Assembly (NCBI GenBank): GCA_948794795.1
Contig: CAQGLR010000002.1
Location: forward strand, 1 to 64,000
From: an uncultured Lachnospiraceae bacterium
Lineage (GTDB): Bacteria > Bacillota > Clostridia > Lachnospirales > Lachnospiraceae
DNA: 64,000 nucleotides
Direction: 5' to 3'
Shown here: positions 17,732 through 27,000 of the stretch, in pieces
Position numbering within the stretch: position 1 is the first letter of the stretch
Layout of the letters: the number at the start of each line of letters is the position of its first letter
The notes under the pieces: generated by a model
The model's input: only the letters and a program-made list of their open reading frames with translations
Database searches by the model: none
Told to the model about the DNA's origin: nothing
Position numbers and translations under genes: made by a program

Positions 17732-18166
17732 CTATAAATATGGCTGCATTTCTTTACACAGTTTTTCTTCTATTGAAATAAGGCGTTTGCATATATCCTG
17801 GGAAGTGCTGTCTGCACCAGAATATTTATTTAAGTACATGTGTAAAGATTTTACACCCATATTACATCCATCTGTAATAAGACTTGCTATCGTTGCATCG
17901 CTTTCATCCATAGCCATTTTTACGTTTGTTTTCAGCCATGACATCCCTTTAGCCATAACAGCAGGCTCTTTTTCTTCGCTATTATGTTCCAGCAGGAGTG
18001 AATGAAGTCCGTTGCCAAGTTTTTCATGTTGTATACGGCTGCTGTTTAAAACATCCCTTAATTCAGTTGCTTTTACTTTATCAAGAATTTCATCAATGGA
18101 TTCTACAGCCATCTTTGTGCCTGAATCACATTCTTTTAATAAGTGGATTGTATCATTATTTCCCAT
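17732..18166 (-). CDS. Helical protein, possibly DUF2383/ferritin-like
   Basis: The 144-residue product is all-helical and begins MGNNDTIHLLKECDSGTKMA. It has SSRIQHEKLGN and a Lys/Ser/Asp-rich third helix, a pattern like the DUF2383 ferritin-like four-helix bundles found in spore formers. I cannot place metal ligands with confidence. Start is ATG at 18166 with GGAGGAAAAC; an upstream extension of the frame lacks an RBS. It faces the chemotaxis receptor across a 0.86-kb repeat-filled gap. Confidence 0.6.
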   Translation of the reverse strand: MGNNDTIHLLKECDSGTKMAVESIDEILDKVKATELRDVLNSSRIQHEKLGNGLHSLLLEHNSEEKEPAVMAKGMSWLKTNVKMAMDESDATIASLITDGCNMGVKSLHMYLNKYSGADSTSQDICKRLISIEEKLCKEMQPYL

Positions 18167-18307
18167 GTTTTCCTCCATTCCCAGGATGACAGGATGGCAC
18201 AGCCAAAGCCCCGTTCCTGTGCTATACACAAATTTATCAAGTTAAAATGTATTATAATCAAAAATATAATTTCTATACAAAATATAATTTCCATGTATCT
18301 TATGTTT

Positions 18308-18558
18308 TGGATATTGTATATTGGGATACGTACGGTTTCTTATGTCCATGTATTAATTATTCCATATGTGGGCACGCTTGCGCTGCGACGGAAAACGCAA
18401 TGGTGCATAGAATCTTTATGTTAAAAAGAAACTTAAGTTTCTTTTTAACATTGGAAACAAGATTCAAGCACCAGCGTTTCCGTAAGCACCCACGTTATGG
18501 AATAATTAATACATGGACATTGAAACCTGTTTTCTACACAAAATATACAAAATAAAAA
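18308..18558. repeat. Long inverted-repeat element, copy 3
   Basis: Outer arms TACGGTTTC and GAAACCTG flank a near-perfect pair around TGTCCATGTATTAATTATTCC. The core strand ACGCAATGGTGCATAGAATC faces GATTCAAGCACCAGCG, with the AA bulge kept. The apex is a long hairpin GTTAAAAAGAAAC/GTTTCTTTTTAAC. Open frames through both strands exist only because of the palindrome. Confidence 0.8.
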
Positions 18559-18628
18559 TATAATCTATAACTAATGAAATTTATATAACACATATTTTTT
18601 ATCCATAATCTACTTAAACACTGGAGTA

Positions 18629-18708
18629 TGTTTGAAAATTAAATTTATACAAAGATTATATTACGCTGGCAAAATACCTGTATATTAAAAAATGGGGAAA
18701 CTCAAACA
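18629..18708. repeat. Deleted inverted-repeat element (arms only)
   Basis: The left arm TGTTTGAAAATT...TTACGCTGGC runs straight into the right arm AAAATACCTGTATATTAAAA ending TCAAACA. Terminal TGTTTGA and TCAAACA are inverted repeats. The core is missing, so this looks like an internally deleted copy. Confidence 0.65.
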
Positions 18709-18722
18709 AAAAATTAATTTAC

Positions 18723-18946
18723 GTTTCCCCATTTTTTAAATTACACAAAGATTATATTACCCTGGCGGATTCCAAATGTTTTGCCAAAAGGCAGCTGTTT
18801 GGGGGCGCTGGTGCTTAAATCTGGTGTTTTCAGATTTTATGCACCACTGCGCATCCCATCCAAGCGAAAGCGGCTGCCGGTGGTAAAACTTTGGAACTGC
18901 CAGAGCCAAAATACCTGTATATTAAAAAAATGGGGAAACTCAAACA
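18723..18946. repeat. Long inverted-repeat element, copy 4
   Basis: The ends GTTTCCCCATTTTTT and AAAAAAATGGGGAAAC are inverted repeats. The core is in reverse orientation to copy 3: GCGCTGGTGCTTAAATC then GATTTTATGCACCACTGCGC. The flanking GGCAGC and GCTGCC pair, and the short apex is ATCTG/CAGAT. It ends just before the chemotaxis receptor gene. Confidence 0.8.
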
Positions 18947-19029
18947 AAATTAATTATTGAATAATAAATAGTTTTATGATACGATTTATACGTAATTTTA
19001 CATTTTTAAATTTTGAAAGGGGTACCCAA

Positions 19030-20733
19030 ATGAAAAAAGTTATAAACCAGTCAACGTTATCGCTGGTATTAAATGGTATTTCAATTATAGCTCTTGTTAT
19101 AATGGCTGTATCTTTAGTTTCATACAATGATGCTAATAAACAGCTGCGTAAAGCTTATGAAGACCGTTTTAACCTTACATATAATGCCAACCGCTTTATG
19201 AACGGTTCAGCATACCTTACAAATGAGGTAAGAGCTTTTGCTGCAACTGGCAATGAAACACATTATAATAACTATATGAATGAAGTTAATAACCTGAAAA
19301 ACCGTGATAAAGGTGTTTCTGCTATGCAGGAAATTGGAATTACAGATGATGAACAGGCAATGATTAATGAAATGTCTTCTATATCAAATGAACTTGTGCC
19401 TCTTGAAGAAACAGCTATGCACCAGACCCAGGGCGGCCAGAATGAAATAGCAATTAATTATGTATATGGTGAAGATTATGAAACAGCAATTACAAAAATT
19501 AATGCGCTTAAAGAAGAATTCCTGCAGAAGCTTAATGACAGGACTGCCCAGACAGTTGGTAATCTGGTTGACAAAGTAGATTTTATAAAAAAAGAAATGC
19601 AGGTATCACTGGCTATTGTTGCCATACTCCAGTTATTTAGTATGATAGTAATAAGACATAGGATTCTCCGTCCTGTAACAATTATACGTGACCAGATGAT
19701 AGAAATTTCTAAAGGAAACCTTTCTTCAGACTTCTCACTGGAACCAGATACTTCTGAAATTGGAATGTTAGTAGACTCCATATACACCACCAAACATGAT
19801 TTAAAAAAATATATAAATGATATTGATATTAAACTTGCAAGTATGGCAAATGGAAATATGGATTTAGAGATTGAAGACAATTACCAGGGAGAATTTCTGC
19901 CTATACAGGATGCAATGCATAAAATTCTTGATTCGCTTAATGATATATTATCTAAAATTAATTTTACAGCAGAAAAAGTTTTATCTGAATCAAAACGTAT
20001 GGCTTCTGGAGCACAAACTCTTTCTACTGGTGCCGAAAGACAAGCATCTGCTGTACATAAACTATCCTCCAATATACAGGAAATATCAAGAAACGTAGAC
20101 CATACATCAAATGATGCTAATAATGCTAAAAAATATTCTTCTGATGGTTCTAAACAGTTAGAATTATGTAATAATAAAATGGCGGAACTATCAGATGCCA
20201 TGCAGGAAATTTCTGGTTCATCACAACAAATTGGCGGAATTATTAAAACTATTGAAGATATATCATACCAGACCAATATACTTGCACTTAATGCTTCTGT
20301 TGAAGCAGCACGTGCTGGTACAGCAGGAAAAGGCTTTGCAGTAGTTGCAGGTGAAGTACAAAGCCTTGCAAATAAAAGTGCTGAAGCTGCCAAAAATATT
20401 TCAGGGCTTATTGGTGAATCTATATCACTTGTAGAACAAGGCGCTTCACTTACAAATAGTACAAAACAGATTCTCGCAGATGCAGTTAATAATGCACAAC
20501 AATCTACAAACCTTATTGGAAATATAGCAGCTTCTGCAACACAGCAGTCACAGTCCCTCCGCCTTGCAACACAAGAAATGGAACAGATTTCTGAAATTGT
20601 ACAGACGACAGCTGCTACAGCAGAAGAATCATCAATATCTGCACAACAGCTTTATAACCATTCAGATGAATTAAAGAACGCAATCCATAGCTTCCAGCTT
20701 AGGGACAATTATAACAATATACAAGTTTTATAA
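19030..20733 (+). CDS. Methyl-accepting chemotaxis protein
   Basis: This 567-residue transmembrane receptor passes ligand signals to CheA/CheW. A first membrane helix lies at about 10-30. An extracytoplasmic helical sensor (about 31-195, four-helix-bundle type) is followed by a second membrane helix (about 196-215) and a HAMP region starting HRILRPVTIIRDQM. The signalling hairpin tip ISYQTNILALNASVEAARAG near residue 420 is diagnostic. No C-terminal CheR-binding pentapeptide is seen. ATG at 19030 is preceded by GAAAGGGG. No che genes are nearby, so it is an orphan receptor; ligand unknown. Confidence 0.93.
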   Translation: MKKVINQSTLSLVLNGISIIALVIMAVSLVSYNDANKQLRKAYEDRFNLTYNANRFMNGSAYLTNEVRAFAATGNETHYNNYMNEVNNLKNRDKGVSAMQEIGITDDEQAMINEMSSISNELVPLEETAMHQTQGGQNEIAINYVYGEDYETAITKINALKEEFLQKLNDRTAQTVGNLVDKVDFIKKEMQVSLAIVAILQLFSMIVIRHRILRPVTIIRDQMIEISKGNLSSDFSLEPDTSEIGMLVDSIYTTKHDLKKYINDIDIKLASMANGNMDLEIEDNYQGEFLPIQDAMHKILDSLNDILSKINFTAEKVLSESKRMASGAQTLSTGAERQASAVHKLSSNIQEISRNVDHTSNDANNAKKYSSDGSKQLELCNNKMAELSDAMQEISGSSQQIGGIIKTIEDISYQTNILALNASVEAARAGTAGKGFAVVAGEVQSLANKSAEAAKNISGLIGESISLVEQGASLTNSTKQILADAVNNAQQSTNLIGNIAASATQQSQSLRLATQEMEQISEIVQTTAATAEESSISAQQLYNHSDELKNAIHSFQLRDNYNNIQVL

Positions 20734-20748
20734 AAAATAAATAATAAG

Positions 20749-20798
20749 CTGCCATGCAAAAACAGTAATTGTATTTTATACTTTGTGTGGCAGATTTT
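20749..20798 (+). terminator. Possible terminator after the chemotaxis receptor
   Basis: CTGCCA and TGGCAG pair across a 33-base loop and are followed by ATTTTT. The large loop weakens the call. Confidence 0.4.
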
Positions 20799-22094
20799 TC
20801 AGCCAGAAAGCATATCTTCTATAAATATCCCATATCCCCTTGCTGAATCCTTTACAAATACATGTGTAACAGCACCAATTATTTTACCATTCTGCATTAT
20901 AGGTGAACCACTCATTCCCTGTACAATGCCTCCTGCCTTTCTCAAAAGTCTTTCATCTGTAACCTTAATAACCATCCCTTTGTTTTCCTGGGAATTAATA
21001 TTTATTTTCTCTATTTCCACTTCGTAATCTTCTATCTTATCCCCAAGCTGGCACTTTATTGATGCCTTTCCTTTTACAACTTCCTGTTTCATTGCTGCTG
21101 CAACAGCTTCTTCCTCATTATATCCATATTGGCTGTCAAATATTTCACCTGATATTCCATAATTAGTATTATTATTTATTGTTCCAAGACGGTATGTGCT
21201 GCCAAGCCTTACTGAACCTAATATTTCACCTGGTGCACCTGCCTCGCCACGTATCACCTGGCTTACTTTTGCAGGATAAACCCCTCCATTTTTTATATCT
21301 ATCAAAAGCCCTGTATCAATATCTGTTATTCCATGGCCAAGTGCAGCATATTCATTGTCCTTTGTAACATATGTTATAGTCCCTATTCCTTCTGTATCTT
21401 CACGCAGCCATACACCAATTTTATACTCCCCGTCACCTGCCAGGACTGTATTAACTTTTACCTTTATATTACTTCCATTCCTCCTTAAATACACAGTTAC
21501 ACGCCCTTTACCATTTTCCTGTATTGCTTCCACCACATCATCTATGTTTTCTACTTTCTGGTTATTTATCCTGTAAATATAGTCTCCTGCCATAAGTATA
21601 TTTGCTGCTGGCTCATGGCTGAACCCGTCTTTTCCTGCAATCTCAGAAGTCCCAAGCACCATAATACCATCAGAATTTATATACAAACCTACAGCTCTCC
21701 CAGATGGCATAACCTTTTGTTCACGTATAACATCTATCTGGATATTTTTATAATGGAAAAGCCCAAATAATTTAAGGCTGGCTTTATAACTGCCTGTATT
21801 ATTTGCCTGCATTGTAACCGTTTTATTCAGGTTAAAATGGATATTTCCATTATTAGCACTGCTGGCATTTTTTACACTAATAGCATCAACCGTACTGTCA
21901 ATTTCCCCTTCAACTGGAACATTAAACTCTAAACTTTCTTCCCTGTTTTCTATAAGCATTATATTATCTGGGACTTTCCTGTCTATATACAATATATAAT
22001 ACAAAATGGCCACAAAAATATTCAGGCACAATGCAGCAGCCAGGACTGCCCTGTACTTTTTCTTTAAATCCATGCGAATTAAATTTTTATTCAT
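20799..22094 (-). CDS. spoIVB: SpoIVB sporulation serine peptidase (S55)
   Basis: SpoIVB is made in the forespore, secreted to the intermembrane space, and cleaves SpoIVFA so that pro-sigma-K is processed. The 431-residue product has one N-terminal membrane anchor (about 13-33). A PDZ domain is at about 120-200 and an S55 domain follows, with His in AALGHGITDIDTG and the catalytic Ser in VQGMSGSPIMQNG. ATG at 22094 follows GGAGGCTGAAT. It lies downstream of recN as in Bacillus and Clostridium; spo0A, usually next, is absent, replaced by a chemotaxis receptor on the other strand. Confidence 0.95.
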   Translation of the reverse strand: MNKNLIRMDLKKKYRAVLAAALCLNIFVAILYYILYIDRKVPDNIMLIENREESLEFNVPVEGEIDSTVDAISVKNASSANNGNIHFNLNKTVTMQANNTGSYKASLKLFGLFHYKNIQIDVIREQKVMPSGRAVGLYINSDGIMVLGTSEIAGKDGFSHEPAANILMAGDYIYRINNQKVENIDDVVEAIQENGKGRVTVYLRRNGSNIKVKVNTVLAGDGEYKIGVWLREDTEGIGTITYVTKDNEYAALGHGITDIDTGLLIDIKNGGVYPAKVSQVIRGEAGAPGEILGSVRLGSTYRLGTINNNTNYGISGEIFDSQYGYNEEEAVAAAMKQEVVKGKASIKCQLGDKIEDYEVEIEKININSQENKGMVIKVTDERLLRKAGGIVQGMSGSPIMQNGKIIGAVTHVFVKDSARGYGIFIEDMLSG

Positions 22095-22131
22095 ATTCAG
22101 CCTCCAATAAAAAGTCCAGTTATAAAAACTA

Positions 22132-22178
22132 AAAAGGTACAACCATACATAATATATAATGTACCAGTTGTACCTTTT
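22132..22178 (-). terminator. Terminator-like hairpin between recN and spoIVB
   Basis: AAAAGGTACAAC and GTTGTACCTTTT form a 12-bp perfect stem with a 23-base loop. On the minus strand it ends in TTTTT. It would stop readthrough from recN, and it overlaps the proposed spoIVB promoter. Confidence 0.6.
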
Positions 22179-22184
22179 ATATTC
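22155..22184 (-). promoter_or_regulatory. Possible forespore (sigma-G-like) promoter of spoIVB
   Basis: On the minus strand GAATA is followed 18 bases later by CATTATA, roughly the sigma-G/F pattern (gyATA, CATnnTA), with a start expected near 22148. It fits known forespore control of spoIVB, but the match is loose. Confidence 0.35.
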
Positions 22185-22373
22185 GCATTTCACCAGAAAT
22201 ATGTCCCATAAAGAACTGTTAAGAAATAACTTTTTAACCTTGCATAGTATAAATATTATCTACAAACACAAAAACCACAAAAGCAGAAATATTAACCAGT
22301 TTTTTCAATAATACAATCTGGTCTCTTTATGCAAGTTAATCTGGTAAATTATTTATAAAATTTAATAAAAATA

Positions 22374-24062
22374 CTATTTCATCTCTTTTTTTAGGTTTGC
22401 TGCAAGCTTCTTCATCTCTTTTGCACTATTCATTACAGCTTCTGTTATCTGTGCCCCTCCAAGTATCCTTGCAAGTTCTTCTGCTTCTTCGCCAGAACCG
22501 AGCAGCCTTATCTGTGTACTTGTGTGTAAATCACTATTAGTCTTCTCAATAAGGTAATGTGCATCTGCCATTGCTGCTATTTGTGCAAGATGTGAAATAC
22601 ATATAACCTGGTGTTGTCTTGCTATAAGCGCCATTTTTTCGGCAACCATTTGTGCTGTCCTCCCGCTTATACCAACATCTATTTCATCAAAAATAAGTGT
22701 ACTTATCTCATCATGCCCTGCAAGTACAGCTTTTACTGCAAGCATTATCCTTGAAAGCTCACCTCCTGATGCTGCCATTCCAATAGGCTTTAAATCTTCA
22801 CCAGGATTTGCAGACAACATAAATTCTATTTCATCAGTACCATGTGCTGTATACTCATCAAGGTTACGCACTTCTATAGAAAACTGCACCTGTAAAAAAT
22901 TAAGGTCGGCAAGTGCCTCTGTAATCTCTTTTTCAAGCACTTTGGCACATTTCTTACGTACCTCAGACATTGATATAGCAAGTTTCTTAAGCTTTGCTTC
23001 TTCTTCTTTTATTTTCTTGTCCAGTCCTGCTTTATATTCTTCATACTCACTATACCGCTCAAGTTTACTGCGCAGCTTATCTGCATATTCATTGACAAGT
23101 TCTGTTGTAGCACCAAACCTGGCTTTTATCTTACGTACAAGGTCAAGACGTTTCTCTGTTTCTTCAAGAAGTTCCCCGCCTGTTTCTATATCATCAAGGT
23201 AAGATACTATATCCCTGTTAAAATCAGATACAAGGCTGTCTATCTCTGACAACTGTTCTGCAAACTGGTTTATATTGTCATCATACTCACAAAGCTTTCC
23301 TATAATCCTAAGTGAATAGGCAAGCTTTTCAGAAACTGTATCATTAGCATCTGAACCTGTCAGTGAATAAATCTCACCAAGCCCATTTACAATCGAAGCA
23401 GCATTCGACAACTGTCTGTAAGTATCTTCCAGGCTCTCTTCTTCACCATGTACCAGTGCAGCATTTTCAATTTCTTCAAGTTCATACTGCATAAATGAAA
23501 TCTCACGGAGCCTTTCTTCTTCAGGAATATTCTCTGAATCCCTCTGCTCTATAAGTTTCTTATAATTATTATACACCTCTGTATACATAGTATCCATGCC
23601 TGCCATATCTTCCCTGGCATATCTGTCAAGTATCTCCATATGCTTTGCTTTATACAGCAGTGACTGCTGCTCATTCTGCCCGTGGACATCAATAAGCACA
23701 GCCGCTGCCTGTTTTAATACTGATACAGGGACACTTTCACCATTAATCCTGTTTATTCCTCTCCCTTTAGTAAACTTCCTGGAAACCAGCACTTCATCAT
23801 TATCAACTATTATACCATGTTCTTCGAGATAATTTCTTTGTTCTTCTGTATCTACAGAAAATAGCAGCTCAATAAGTGCAAATACTGCTCCTTTCCTGAT
23901 AATGTCCTTTGGGACTTTACCTCCTATTGCCATATTGATGGAACCAATTATTATTGACTTTCCAGCACCTGTTTCGCCAGTAAGCACATTCATGCCTTCT
24001 GAAAAATCAACTTCAATTTCATCAATTATAGCAAGATTTTTAACATGTAAATTTAAAAGCAA
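22374..24062 (-). CDS. recN: DNA repair protein RecN
   Basis: RecN is an SMC-like ATPase that gathers DNA ends during double-strand break repair. The 562-residue protein shows LHVKNLAIIDEIEVDF, Walker A LTGETGAGKS, long coiled coils in the middle, the ABC signature AASGGELSRIMLA, and Walker B STLIFDEIDVGIS. Start is TTG at 24062, eight bases after AGGAGG; a longer frame from a GTG would overlap the end of the upstream BIG2 gene and lacks an RBS. It normally follows argR; here a BIG2 gene, GH43 and yebC separate them. Confidence 0.95.
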   Translation of the reverse strand: MLLNLHVKNLAIIDEIEVDFSEGMNVLTGETGAGKSIIIGSINMAIGGKVPKDIIRKGAVFALIELLFSVDTEEQRNYLEEHGIIVDNDEVLVSRKFTKGRGINRINGESVPVSVLKQAAAVLIDVHGQNEQQSLLYKAKHMEILDRYAREDMAGMDTMYTEVYNNYKKLIEQRDSENIPEEERLREISFMQYELEEIENAALVHGEEESLEDTYRQLSNAASIVNGLGEIYSLTGSDANDTVSEKLAYSLRIIGKLCEYDDNINQFAEQLSEIDSLVSDFNRDIVSYLDDIETGGELLEETEKRLDLVRKIKARFGATTELVNEYADKLRSKLERYSEYEEYKAGLDKKIKEEEAKLKKLAISMSEVRKKCAKVLEKEITEALADLNFLQVQFSIEVRNLDEYTAHGTDEIEFMLSANPGEDLKPIGMAASGGELSRIMLAVKAVLAGHDEISTLIFDEIDVGISGRTAQMVAEKMALIARQHQVICISHLAQIAAMADAHYLIEKTNSDLHTSTQIRLLGSGEEAEELARILGGAQITEAVMNSAKEMKKLAANLKKEMK

Positions 24063-24084
24063 GTTTTTTTCCTCCTGGCTGGTT

Positions 24085-27000
24085 TTAATCACTTACAGAA
24101 GTTATTGTTACCCTGCAGCTTAACCTGCATCCATTTACATATGCATATATATATGTTGTTCCTTCTGCCCTTCCAGTAACTTTACCATTCGCTACTGTGG
24201 CTATCCTTGCATTGGCAGTATACCATGTAATAGGGTCACTTGTGCCAATAACTGTTAATGTTTCTGTATCATACTGGCGCATATTAAGCGATGTCTTATT
24301 AAGCGCAACTACATTTACATCAACTGTTGATGATACCCCGCTTGTAGCAAGAATTGTAATAGTTGCATTACCTGTTCCTACAGCTCTTACATTACCTTTA
24401 TTATTTACTGTAGCAACTCTCTTATTATCTGATGCAAACTCAATATTATCTGATGTATCATTTGGAAGCACCTTATATGTAAGTTTTGCAGAATCCCCAC
24501 GTTCCATTGTAAGGTCTGTCTGTGCTACTACTATGCTTGTTGCTGGAACTGCATCAAGTACCTTTACATAACATCTTGCCTTTTTATTACTTCCATCTGT
24601 AGCTGTAGCTGTAATATATGTATTCCCTTCAGCAATACCCCTGATTTTTCCTGAACCAGTAACTCTTGCTATATTCTCATCACCACTTGCCCACTTAACC
24701 TTTTTAATAGTTGTATTAGCTGGCTTAATCTTTGCAGTAAGCTTTCTAGTTCTTCCAACATAAACAACTGCATAATCAGTATTAAGGCTAAGAGTTGAAA
24801 TTCTCTGTATTACCCTTACCTTACATGTTGCCTTTGCACGTACTGAATCATTTGTTGTAGCTGTTATCTTTGTAAGTCCTACACGTTTACCAGTAATCTT
24901 TCCGCCACTGTTTACAGAAGCTACACTGCTGTTAGCAGATTTCCAGCTAAGCTTTGGTGTAGAAGAATTATTTGTCCATACAGTTGTCTTAAGCCTGTGG
25001 GTCTGGCCAACACCAATTCTTATATTTTTATTATCAAACTTAACTTTGCTGTTAAGCTTAGCAACTTTTACCCTGCACCTTGCACTCTGGTTATACTTTG
25101 TAATTGTACATGAAATTACACATGAACCAATCCTCTTACCTGTTACCCTGCCTGATGCACTTACTGATGCTATAGATGCATTAGATGTAGACCATGTAGC
25201 TGTCTTATTTGCATTAGATGGTTTAGTTACTTTTTTAAGTTTAAAACTCTTGCCTACAGCTATTTCCTTAGTAGCTGGTGACAGTGAGAACTCAATCGCA
25301 TTGTCAACACGCACTGCACAAGTAGCAATAAAGCCGCCATCTTCTGACTGGCACTGGATAACCGCATCACCTGCACCTACACCTGTTACTACACCTTTGT
25401 CGTCAACTGTAACTACACCTGCATCAAGTGACTGGTAATCAACATGTTTATTTGTAGTATTGTCCGGTGTAAATATTGGTGTAATATTAAACTTTTCACC
25501 TACTATAATATTCTTAGTAGCTGGGTCAACATCAAAACTTGTGGCACGTACTGGTGCATCCTTAACAGTAATTGTACTTGTTCTTATCCATGGCACCCTG
25601 TCTGGTGTATCTGTATATACTGCTGAAACTGTAACTTTTCCTTCTTTAACACCTGTAACTGTACCAACATTATTAACTGTGGCAACTTCTGTATCAGATG
25701 AACTCCATGTTACATACTGGTTAGTTGCCTCTTTTGGAGTAAATATCTTTTCAAGCTGTAATGTCTTGCCAATATCAACAGTAGCATCTGCTGGTGTTAT
25801 GGCAAAATCTGTAGCTGGTACTGCTGTAGCTGTAACATGTACAGTACATGTTATTACCTTTCCTGGACCTAAATCCTCAGCTACACATGAAAGAATTGCT
25901 GTACCCACTGCCACACCTGTTATCATACATTTATTATCAGTATTTTGTACTGTAAATATTGATGTATTAGAAGAAGTAAATTCAACTTTTTTATTAATAC
26001 CATCAGCAGGTGTAAAAATAATACCTAATTCTTTTGTAGCACCTACATTAATATAAGTATCATTAGATTCAAATGCAATATTCTCAAGCTTTTCCCTTAC
26101 GTTTACTTTTATCATTGCACTAGCTTTATTGCCATCATCATCAGCAACTGCTGCCTCAACAGTAATATATGTACTACCTGCTCCAACAGCCGTGATCTTG
26201 CCATTACTTACACTTGCTACTCCTGAATCCATAGAAGTCCATATAAGTGTTTTATCTGATGGCTCTAAAGGCAATATTTCAGTAGTTACTGTATATGTAT
26301 CACCTTTAACCATATCAATTTCTGTGATATCTGGAACAATATCTGTAATAGGATTTTTCTTGACTACAAGATTACAATAAGCTGTAATTGTCCTGCATTT
26401 TACTGTAATCATTGCAATACCCTCTTTTAAAAGAGTAACCTTACCTGTATTATCAATTTCCGCAACATCTTCTCCCCTGGCAACTGCCCATGTAAACTTT
26501 GTATCTGTAGCATCTTCTGGGGCATACAATGGCTGCATAAATACAAAACCTTTTGAAAGCACGGTTTCATATACTTCATATGCCACATTATCAACTCCTA
26601 TCTGAAGTTCTGTAACAGGCTGCTCAACAGTAAGAAGACACGTAGCATATGCATTATTACTTACATTTAATGCTGTTATAATTACTTCACCTGGCTTAAG
26701 TGCTGTAACCTGTGCTGAAGGAGTTCCCGCTGACGAATCAACTATTGTTGCAACTTCTTTATCAGAAATAAGCCATACTATATCTGCTGAACCATTAATA
26801 TCTGTTTTAATAGTTTGTGTCTGTCCAACCTCCATAACAAGAGTAGAAGGAATTATATTAAAATTCTCAGAAGATTCACTTACAGTAATCTCACATATTG
26901 CAGAAAGAGTAACTCCTTCATCAGAAGTCCATTCAAGAGTAACCTTTACTGTAAAACCTACTGGTGTTTTCTTTAATGCTTTAATTACCGCATACTGCCC

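Noticed and set aside
18143..18555. Open frames of 90-100 codons on the plus strand across the repeat
   Set aside because: They arise from the palindrome, lack ribosome-binding sites, and are not conserved between copies; the DNA conserves pairing, not a reading frame.
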